Source of the DNA: an uncultured Kordiimonas sp. | Lineage (GTDB): Bacteria > Pseudomonadota > Alphaproteobacteria > Sphingomonadales > Kordiimonadaceae | Length of the DNA stretch: 64,000 bases | NCBI GenBank assembly: GCA_947503625.1 | Contig: CANNEK010000001.1 | Coordinates: 738,152 to 802,151, forward strand | Direction: 5' to 3' | Shown here: positions 56,633 through 64,000 of the stretch, in pieces | How positions within the stretch are numbered: the stretch's first letter is position 1 | Layout: every line of letters begins with the position of its first letter | Program-made: the position numbers and the translations under genes | The notes under the pieces: generated by a model | Seen by the model: the letters and a program-made list of their open reading frames with translations, nothing else | Database searches by the model: none | What the model was told of the DNA's origin: nothing

Positions 56633-57167
56633 TCAGGCCTGTTTCAAAGCCGTCGATTGACACCAGGTTGTTCTTCTGTTGATACTCCAAAATCGCTTCT
56701 TCACCTTTTTTGTCAGCCCATTTTTTAAGTGTATCACGATCCGTCATATTGTCGGCAAGTGGAACAGCATAACCGCAACTGGTCTGTGTGCTTTCCACCT
56801 CTAACAGTACGATTTGGCGATCCATCACATCCGCAGGAAATTTTTCTCGTAACATCTTGTAGTCGGGGTGATGCGGCCTCACCACGCGCCCCTTACCATA
56901 AAGCCTGTATATCAATGGGTTACGGGTGAAGCTATTGAACATGATTGTTAAACGACCATCGTTCTTGATATGGGCAGCTGTTTCGTTGCCACTGCCCCCA
57001 AGATCAAGGTAGCCGCAAAGATTTGGCGACAAAACCCTGAAACTATCATTTCCTTTGGGGCTAAGATTGATACGCCCCGACGCGCAAGCGCTTGCCGTGA
57101 AGAACATCGGCTGCTCGGCAATGAACTCAGCATGTTTATCGGTAATATGATCAAAAAAATCGGCCAT
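56625..57167 (-). CDS. Pyridoxamine 5'-phosphate oxidase-fold protein
   Basis: A 180-aa flavin-reductase-like split-barrel protein: FFTASACASGRINLSPKGNDSFRVLS and IMFNSFTRNPLIYRLYGKGRVV are characteristic of the FMN- or F420-type PNPOx-like group. The substrate is unknown. It overlaps the DUF2007 gene by 8 nt. Confidence 0.9.
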   Translation of the reverse strand: MADFFDHITDKHAEFIAEQPMFFTASACASGRINLSPKGNDSFRVLSPNLCGYLDLGGSGNETAAHIKNDGRLTIMFNSFTRNPLIYRLYGKGRVVRPHHPDYKMLREKFPADVMDRQIVLLEVESTQTSCGYAVPLADNMTDRDTLKKWADKKGEEAILEYQQKNNLVSIDGFETGLND

Positions 57168-57325
57168 GTTCGATCGCTTTCAGGTGTTGTCGGGCTTTCG
57201 CGATGTTTCCGTCTGCCCGTTGTTTGCTCAGGTTGGTATCTTGCCAAAAGTAGAAACAGAAATCACCTGACAATATATGGTCACAAAAGATTGGTATTCT
57301 TATCTGGTTAAATAAAGGAGCTCCG

Positions 57326-57610
57326 TTGCCACGACCGATCAAAAACCTGTTGCGCTGGACTGCGCTGCCTGTAGGCCTGATCATTTTTTTGATTGGAGCG
57401 ATAACCTTTCCATTGCCACTGCCGACCGGTTTGATATTGATGGTCGCCGGGCTGATGATCGCGGCCTTCAATCCGCTTGTTTTGCGCTGGATAAAACGAA
57501 CGCGGCCCCGATTTCCGCGCCTAAACGAAAAAATACGGGGCCTTACACCTCATATGCCGGGTTTCATAAAACGCTTCCTGAAGCGTACCGACAGTTCTCG
57601 GCGGATCTAA
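57326..57610 (+). CDS. Small PGPGW-type membrane protein, second copy
   Basis: A 94-aa protein with two membrane segments (WTALPVGLIIFLIGAITF and LPTGLILMVAGLMIAAF) around a PLPLPTG turn, then a basic tail (WIKRTRPRFPRL). It resembles the protein at 43.2 kb in layout. The start is a TTG with a near-perfect AAAGGAG 5 nt upstream. Role unknown. Confidence 0.75.
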   Translation: MPRPIKNLLRWTALPVGLIIFLIGAITFPLPLPTGLILMVAGLMIAAFNPLVLRWIKRTRPRFPRLNEKIRGLTPHMPGFIKRFLKRTDSSRRI

Positions 57611-57621
57611 AGCAACCGCAC

Positions 57622-58047
57622 CTAACCTGCCTGGAAATATTGCATTGCCAGATTGACGAACAACGCGATCAGAATAGAAGAGCTCAACGAAAACACGGTA
57701 AAACGATGCATCACCCGGTTATATGTGATGTGGATGATAGAGTGCACGACACGCAGGCCCACATAAATCCATGCAAGGCCAAGGGTGGTTTCACTGCCGA
57801 TGCCAGCAACCATTGCGCCGATACACATTGCATAAAACAGGACGGGTGCTTCAAATTGGTGATTGTAGTTTTCGGCAGCGAAACGAGCGGTTTTGGGTAA
57901 CAGCTGGCGAGTCTGCGGGTCCTGCATGGCCTCGTTGCTCGGTTTGGCGGCAAACATGGGAGGTAACCGCGTGGCATAGAGTGCCAACAACGTCACCAGT
58001 GTTAGACCCACCTGTGCGAGAACAGGCCCCATTAAAGCGTCAGACAT
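57622..58047 (-). CDS. MAPEG-family membrane protein
   Basis: A 141-aa protein with four membrane helices. LPKTARFAAENYNHQFEAPVLFYAMCI is the conserved MAPEG stretch, followed by WIYVGLRVVHSIIHITYNRV. MAPEG proteins include glutathione-dependent membrane enzymes; the activity here is unknown. The ATG at 58047 has AAGGAA upstream. Confidence 0.93.
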   Translation of the reverse strand: MSDALMGPVLAQVGLTLVTLLALYATRLPPMFAAKPSNEAMQDPQTRQLLPKTARFAAENYNHQFEAPVLFYAMCIGAMVAGIGSETTLGLAWIYVGLRVVHSIIHITYNRVMHRFTVFSLSSSILIALFVNLAMQYFQAG

Positions 58048-58215
58048 AAATTTTCCTTCAATCATCAAAAAAATATGTGCAGAATCTAGTTAAAACAGGC
58101 CTCTATATCCAACCCAAATTTATGCATGGCTGGAATTCAGACCGCGATACGTTGATCAGCAGCGATTTTTTGTCGCCAAAGCTGGAGGAATAATAGGTAG
58201 ATGAGAGGAGTTACC

Positions 58216-58713
58216 ATGGTTGAAGTTCGCGCTTACATGCCGTCAGACTGGCCCGAGGTTAAGCGCATATACACTGAAGGCATCGCTACCGGCACAGCCA
58301 CCTTTGAAACCACACCGAAGTCGCAGGACACTTGGGAAAGCGATAGCGTTACCCAATCTGCCATCGTCGCGCAAAGCGAGGCCGTAACAGACCTTCTGGG
58401 GTGGGCGACACTATGGCCCGTCTCCGACCGCTGCGCATACGCCGGTGTAGCAGAAGTCAGCGTCTATGTTGGTGAAAACGGTCGCGGCAGAGGTGTTGGC
58501 AAAGAACTGTTAAAGCAGCTAATTGTAGTTTCGGAACAACTGGGCATATGGACACTGCAGGCAGGTATTTTCGAAGAAAACCGTGCGTCCATTCTACTCC
58601 ATGAAAAGTGCGGCTTCCGGATAGTCGGTGTGCGGGAGCGCCTCGGTGCGCTGGATGGCACGTGGAAAAACATTGTTCTGATGGAACGGCGCAGCAACAT
58701 AGTGGGCACCTGA
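58216..58713 (+). CDS. GNAT N-acetyltransferase, phosphinothricin-acetyltransferase-like
   Basis: A 165-aa acetyltransferase. It starts VEVRAYMPSDWPEVKRIYTEGIATGTATFET, typical of the PAT/MnaT group, and binds acetyl-CoA through NGRGRGVGKELLKQL. Such enzymes acetylate methionine derivatives or related amines; the native substrate is unknown. GAGGAG precedes the ATG at 58216. Confidence 0.92.
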   Translation: MVEVRAYMPSDWPEVKRIYTEGIATGTATFETTPKSQDTWESDSVTQSAIVAQSEAVTDLLGWATLWPVSDRCAYAGVAEVSVYVGENGRGRGVGKELLKQLIVVSEQLGIWTLQAGIFEENRASILLHEKCGFRIVGVRERLGALDGTWKNIVLMERRSNIVGT

Positions 58714-58734
58714 GATACCTGCATGTGTATTTGA

Positions 58735-59094
58735 TCACAAATCTATACCAAGCTCAGTTCGTTTTCTCTTGCTGAGTTTGGCTGCAATGATTGTATGCGC
58801 GTCGTCCAGATAGCTTTCCAGGTCGGTATCGCTCATCGCCTCTTCATCCTGAATTTGCACCCATTTGGCGCGCGCAAGATACGGTGCAGGGATGATCCCA
58901 TCCAACTCACATAGTATCTGGTAGCTCAAGTCTGAGCACTTGAAGCTTATCTTCTGAAATTCGCCTTCACCCCAATAAGAACAAATGGCAAAGATTTTCC
59001 CGCCCACTTTCCACACGGATGCATTGCCCCACTGGACAACATTTTCCGTACTTGGAAGCGTGGCGCAATAGGCATTGAATTCATCGCGGTTCAT
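58735..59094 (-). CDS. MmcQ/YjbR-family protein
   Basis: A 119-aa protein with the CyaY-like DNA-binding fold of the MmcQ/YjbR family: MNRDEFNAYCATLPSTENVVQWGNASVWKVGGKIFA and FKCSDLSYQILCE. The function of the family is not well known. It lies 21 bp upstream of the uvrB stop and converges on the GNAT gene. Confidence 0.9.
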   Translation of the reverse strand: MNRDEFNAYCATLPSTENVVQWGNASVWKVGGKIFAICSYWGEGEFQKISFKCSDLSYQILCELDGIIPAPYLARAKWVQIQDEEAMSDTDLESYLDDAHTIIAAKLSKRKRTELGIDL

Positions 59095-59115
59095 GGTGAC
59101 CTGTCGCTATACTAG

Positions 59116-61275
59116 TCAATACATCTTCCGATGAGATTTGGCTTTTTTCGTGCGTGTTCCGGGGCGGCCACCAGTGGCACGCCCTCTGGGTTTCAGGCGT
59201 TTATCTTCAATACCAAGTTCTCCCGCTTCCAGCTTGCGGATTTCGTCACGCAAGCGCGCAGCCTCCTCAAATTCGAGGTTTTCCGCCGCCTCACGCATTT
59301 TCTTAGACAACGCTTCAATATGTTTTTTAAGGTTAGACCCCACCATATGCTGGGCATCTTCGCCAATATCGACAGTAACATGATCACCGGAAGCAACATG
59401 GCCCATGATGTCGCCAACATTCTTGGCAACCGTCTTTGGCGTGATGCCGTGCTTTAGGTTGTAAGCCTGCTGTTTTTCACGGCGACGGTTAGTCTCGCCA
59501 ATCGCCCTATCCATCGAACCGGTGACTTTATCGGCGTACAAGATAACCCGGCCATCTGCATTGCGAGCCGCACGACCAATGGTCTGTACCAATGACCTCT
59601 CGGATCGGAGAAAGCCTTCTTTGTCGGCATCCAAAATCGCAACCAGACCGCACTCAGGAATATCAAGCCCTTCGCGCAGAAGGTTAATGCCCACAAGCAC
59701 ATCAAACGCGCCTAAACGCAAATCCCTGATAATCTCAATTCGTTCCAGCGTATCGATATCGGAATGCATGTAGCGAACCTTGATTCCATTTTCGTGCAGA
59801 TATTCCGTTAGATCCTCGGCCATTCGCTTGGTCAGCGTCGTTACCAGAACCCGCAAACCCTTTTCGGCCATAATGCGGGCCTCATGCATCAGGTCATCGA
59901 CCTGACTTTCAACAGGCCTGATATCTATCTCGGGGTCAACAAGGCCAGTAGGGCGAATAATCTGTTCGGCAAAAACACCCCCTGTTTGTTCCATTTCCCA
60001 GTCGCCAGGTGTCGCCGACACATAGACCGTCTGTGGTCGCATGCCGTTCCATTCCTCGAACTTGAGAGGCCTGTTGTCCACACAACTGGGAAGCCTGAAT
60101 CCAAAGTCTGCGAGAACTGATTTGCGCTTGAAGTCGCCGCGGCTCATGCCGCCAACCTGAGTGACGCTGACATGGCTTTCGTCAACAAACAGCAAAGCGT
60201 TTTCAGGTATGTATTCAAAAAGTGTGGGCGGTGGTTCGCCTGGGTTGCGCCCTGTGAGATAGCGGGAATAATTCTCAATCCCGGCACAACTGCCTGTTGC
60301 TTCCAGCATTTCAAGGTCAAACGTGGTGCGCTGCTCCAGCCTTTGCAATTCGAGGATACGGCCTCTTGCTTCATATTCTTTCAAGCGACCATTCAATTCG
60401 TGTTTGATCTTCTTCACCGCCTGATCAAGCGTCGGGCGCGGCGTTACATAGTGACTGTTGGCATATATCTTTACGCCTTCAAGGATACGTATTTTCTCCC
60501 CTGTGAGCGGATCGAACTCGACGATTTCCTCGATCTCATCACCAAACATCATCAAGCGCCAGGCACGGTCTTCAAGGTGACTGGGGAAAATATCGATCAC
60601 ATCGCCCCGAACACGGAACGTGCCCCGCTGGAAAGCTGCATCATTGCGTGTGTATTGCATCGCAACAAGTCGACGAAGCAACTCGCGGTTATCTACCTCC
60701 TGACCAACTTTCAGGCCAAACGTCATGGCGGTATAGGTTTCAACCGACCCGATACCGTATATGCATGATACTGATGCAACAATGATCACATCATCGCGCT
60801 CGAGGATCGCTCTCGTCGCGGAATGGCGCATCCGGTCAATCTGCTCATTGATCGAAGCCTCTTTTTCCACAAACGTATCCGTTCGCGGCACATAGGCCTC
60901 AGGCTGGTAATAGTCATAATACGAGACAAAATATTCGACCGAGTTGTTGGGGAAAAATGCCTTGAACTCACCATAGAGCTGGGCTGCCAGTGTTTTGTTT
61001 GGCGCCATGATCAATGCCGGCCGCTGTGTTGCCTCAATGATCTTCGCCATGGTGTATGTCTTGCCTGACCCGGTGACACCGAGCAACACCTGATCCTGTT
61101 CGTCAGCCTTAATACCTGAAACCAGTTCGGCAATAGCGGTTGGCTGATCACCGGATGGTGTAAAGTCAGATACAACCTCAAACGGGACACCGCCCTCGGA
61201 CTTTTCGGGCCTCGCGGGCCGATGAGGCACAAAGGGTGCTGCGACTGGTTGATTTTGCTCGGGAAGGTCGGACAT
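59116..61275 (-). CDS. uvrB: Excinuclease ABC subunit B
   Basis: A 719-aa helicase-fold subunit of nucleotide excision repair. Walker A is [13 protein letters not shown]; the beta hairpin is near [15 protein letters not shown]; motif II is LLFVDESHV; motif VI is QTIGRAARN; the C-terminal UVR coiled coil is [19 protein letters not shown] basic tail ends the protein. I start at the ATG at 61275; an upstream ATG at 61317 is possible. Confidence 0.97.
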   Translation of the reverse strand: MSDLPEQNQPVAAPFVPHRPARPEKSEGGVPFEVVSDFTPSGDQPTAIAELVSGIKADEQDQVLLGVTGSGKTYTMAKIIEATQRPALIMAPNKTLAAQLYGEFKAFFPNNSVEYFVSYYDYYQPEAYVPRTDTFVEKEASINEQIDRMRHSATRAILERDDVIIVASVSCIYGIGSVETYTAMTFGLKVGQEVDNRELLRRLVAMQYTRNDAAFQRGTFRVRGDVIDIFPSHLEDRAWRLMMFGDEIEEIVEFDPLTGEKIRILEGVKIYANSHYVTPRPTLDQAVKKIKHELNGRLKEYEARGRILELQRLEQRTTFDLEMLEATGSCAGIENYSRYLTGRNPGEPPPTLFEYIPENALLFVDESHVSVTQVGGMSRGDFKRKSVLADFGFRLPSCVDNRPLKFEEWNGMRPQTVYVSATPGDWEMEQTGGVFAEQIIRPTGLVDPEIDIRPVESQVDDLMHEARIMAEKGLRVLVTTLTKRMAEDLTEYLHENGIKVRYMHSDIDTLERIEIIRDLRLGAFDVLVGINLLREGLDIPECGLVAILDADKEGFLRSERSLVQTIGRAARNADGRVILYADKVTGSMDRAIGETNRRREKQQAYNLKHGITPKTVAKNVGDIMGHVASGDHVTVDIGEDAQHMVGSNLKKHIEALSKKMREAAENLEFEEAARLRDEIRKLEAGELGIEDKRLKPRGRATGGRPGTRTKKAKSHRKMY

Positions 61276-61682
61276 TTCGGCTCTTTTGTTTTTAATGCAC
61301 ACACTATAAATGTTCATGGTTTGTTTTCAAGGTGCAATTCGGAAAACATGCCGTTTCGCGCAGGCTCAAGTGTCACGATTGACACCAAAAGCATCTGTTT
61401 TTTTTTGCCGAGCGCCCAGAGCTAACTGAGCGGTTCCTTTTCACCAAAACAAAATCCAAAGCATCAAGGCTGTCGCATCTTCGATGCAGTAGTCTATTTT
61501 TTAACCAGTGACTATTATTTAATCATTATTAGTACAGCTATATTGACCAAATTCTGGGCAATTATTTTTTTATCTATTAATTTCAATGATTTATTTTACT
61601 TTTGATTCTGGCACATGCCTTGCTGACTAGAGGGCGTTGATTGAAAAATTTATAAAAAATTCGATACTCTCTGGAGGAATGC
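61276..61682. other. 407-bp divergent intergenic region between uvrB and the porin gene
   Basis: No gene seen. The half nearest the porin is very AT-rich (long A/T runs from about 61490 to 61610), as is common for regulator and IHF binding upstream of sigma-54 promoters. It contains the sigma-54 match listed separately and the ribosome binding site GGAGGAATGC of the porin gene. Confidence 0.6.
61609..61624 (+). promoter_or_regulatory. Sigma-54 (RpoN) promoter upstream of the porin gene
   Basis: TGGCACATGCCTTGCT matches the -24/-12 consensus (TGGCAC-N5-TTGCT), with GG and GC exactly 10 nt apart. It lies 59 nt before the ATG, with AT-rich sequence upstream. Confidence 0.75.
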
Positions 61683-62396
61683 ATGAAAACCCCAAGCACA
61701 AGGCAAATCAAAAACAGTTTGCTCGGATGTGCGTCAGTATTCGGAATTGCGGCAATTTCGCCAGCAGCTTCCGCACAAGACGGCAGTGCGTTTACGTTTA
61801 GCGGAAACGCCGCACTCGTAACAGATTACCGCTTTCGCGGCATTTCACTTTCAAACAAAGACACCGCCATCCAGGCCGGTTTTAACGTGAACCATGAAAG
61901 CGGCTTTTATCTCAGCACCTGGGGGTCTTCGATACAGGATTATAACGGCGCAGAGCTCGAGCTGGACATCTACGGCGGTTACGCGACAACAATTGGTAAC
62001 CTGAGCACCAACGTTGGTTTCCTGGCCTACACATACCCCGGCGCTTCAGACAATTCAGATTACTATGAAGTATATGGGTCCGTTGGTGGCTCGCTTGACA
62101 CCGTGAGCTGGTCACTGGGGGCAAACTATGCCTTCGAACAAGACGGCACCGGCGACCAGGACAATATCTATCTCTATCTGAGCACCAGCACACCCATTGG
62201 CAAAACACCCTTCTACGTGACAGGCAATATTGCCTACGAGGACGGTGCATTTGGAACCGACAAATGGGATTGGCTACTGGGGCTCAATTATTCGTTCAAA
62301 CAACTCTCTCTCTCAGTCAATTACATCGACACAGCCAATTCACAAACCAGCTCTGGTAACGCTGGGGTGATTGGCATGCTGTCCGCAAGTTTTTAA
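61683..62396 (+). CDS. TorF-family putative porin
   Basis: A 237-aa outer-membrane protein. Signal peptide ends SAASAQD-like; the mature part is a small beta barrel with FSGNAALVTDYRFRGISLSNKDTAIQAGFNVNH, the signature of the TorF (TIGR02001) family, and ends with an aromatic residue (LSASF), as barrel proteins do. GGAGG precedes the ATG. It has a sigma-54 promoter match, so nitrogen control is plausible; the family is often found near nitrogen-control genes. A structured RNA candidate follows in its 3' region. Confidence 0.9.
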   Translation: MKTPSTRQIKNSLLGCASVFGIAAISPAASAQDGSAFTFSGNAALVTDYRFRGISLSNKDTAIQAGFNVNHESGFYLSTWGSSIQDYNGAELELDIYGGYATTIGNLSTNVGFLAYTYPGASDNSDYYEVYGSVGGSLDTVSWSLGANYAFEQDGTGDQDNIYLYLSTSTPIGKTPFYVTGNIAYEDGAFGTDKWDWLLGLNYSFKQLSLSVNYIDTANSQTSSGNAGVIGMLSASF

Positions 62397-62443
62397 GGAG
62401 GCGCTATACGAAACATAACGACTGATTTTAAGTATCTTCCCTG

Positions 62444-62612
62444 GCCCGACTTTCCCATTGTCGGGCTGCACAGATGGCAAACCGGCACCGAGGTTCTCTC
62501 TCCCCGACGTGCTGGCGAGCCAATAGCAAGCCCGCACTTCCCATGTTAAGGGCTGCACAGATGGCATGCTGACGTAACGGATCTCTCTCCCCAGACCGTC
62601 AGCATGCCTTTT
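62444..62612 (+). ncRNA. Tandem double-hairpin RNA candidate (two 87-nt-period units)
   Basis: Two related units. Each has hairpin A (GCCCGAC/GTCGGGC at 62444-62466; AGCCC/GGGCT at 62529-62554) with TTCCCAT in the loop, then the shared linker (GGGCTGCACAGATGGCA at 62463 and 62550), then hairpin B with the shared loop TCTCTCTCCCC (62495 and 62582). The B stems differ in sequence but both pair: CCGGCAC/GTGCTGG in unit 1 and a perfect 12-bp stem GGCATGCTGACG/CGTCAGCATGCC in unit 2, the last followed by TTTT. The pyrimidine loops could pair with ribosome binding sites. It may be a 3'-UTR-derived sRNA, or simply a terminator with a duplicated relative. Confidence 0.55.
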
Positions 62613-62699
62613 CCATGGCGCTCATTCCCCAAAACACCATTCTTCGATCGTGTTGGCCCATAAAAAAGCGAAAACCCTCTATAAATCCTCAACTATTGA

Positions 62700-63980
<1,281 letters not shown>

Positions 63981-64000
63981 GATGGAAATAACGGATACAG

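Noticed and set aside
62444-62612. Insertion-sequence remnant or REP element
   Set aside because: No transposase, no target duplication, and the two units pair as RNA hairpins with changed stems, which fits an RNA element better.

Overview
The window is a single stretch of chromosome from an aerobic alphaproteobacterium, probably marine. The evidence is gene order: the aa3 oxidase cassette ctaC-ctaD-ctaB-small ORF-ctaG-ctaE-DUF983-SURF1 runs into thrC and an M16 peptidase, and there is an ispH-thrB-rnhA run and a plant-type gshA. G+C looks moderate (about half). The PAS_5-type proteins and TorF-type porin would fit a Kordiimonadales-like lineage, but that placement is a weak inference. I see no rRNA, transposase, CRISPR array or prophage.

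Layout. 1-2.1 kb: a cut-off aminotransferase and a receiver-EAL protein with a degenerate receiver. 2.2-7.0 kb: the glycine cleavage operon gcvT-gcvH-gcvPA-gcvPB (minus strand) behind a tandem glycine riboswitch. 7.1-9.7 kb: an unusual protein that looks like an ECF sigma factor fused to the FecR N-terminal domain, a lipoprotein, and a secreted CpcT-like protein. 9.8-12.2 kb: ispH-thrB-rnhA. 12.2-23.2 kb: serine hydrolase, SSF symporter with its DUF4212 partner, M28 lipoprotein peptidase, SPFH-NfeD-double DSBA operon, peroxiredoxin, DsbD-N protein, YqgE, PAS protein. 23.4-32.3 kb: M16 peptidase, thrC and the complete cytochrome aa3 oxidase/heme O/copper assembly cluster, including a 50-residue membrane protein. 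32.7-41.6 kb: tldD, three equal-length (177 aa) PAS_5-like paralogues, OsmC, tRNA-Thr, a 1.6-kb segment bounded by a 37-bp repeat of the tRNA 3' end and holding an M23 membrane peptidase, and a large M16 lipoprotein peptidase. 41.6-50.2 kb: 3-oxoacid CoA-transferase, a YafY/WYL regulator facing a GST-VOC operon over an operator array, a second serine hydrolase, DUF418 protein, truncated haemoglobin, ppa, ubiA. 50.3-64 kb: rsmE, cupin dioxygenase, gshA, iorAB, small proteins, uvrB, a TorF-type porin behind a sigma-54 promoter match, a tandem structured RNA candidate, and an aspartate aminotransferase.

Functionally the window is mostly core metabolism: glycine/C1, threonine, isoprenoid, ubiquinone, glutathione and aerobic respiration, with redox and envelope proteolysis accessories. 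The less ordinary items are the sigma/FecR-N fusion, the 87-nt-period double-hairpin RNA candidate downstream of the porin, the tRNA-Thr-bounded mini-island, the PAS_5 paralogue set and the operator array of the YafY regulator. All functional calls come from reading motifs and protein architecture by eye; no database search was run.
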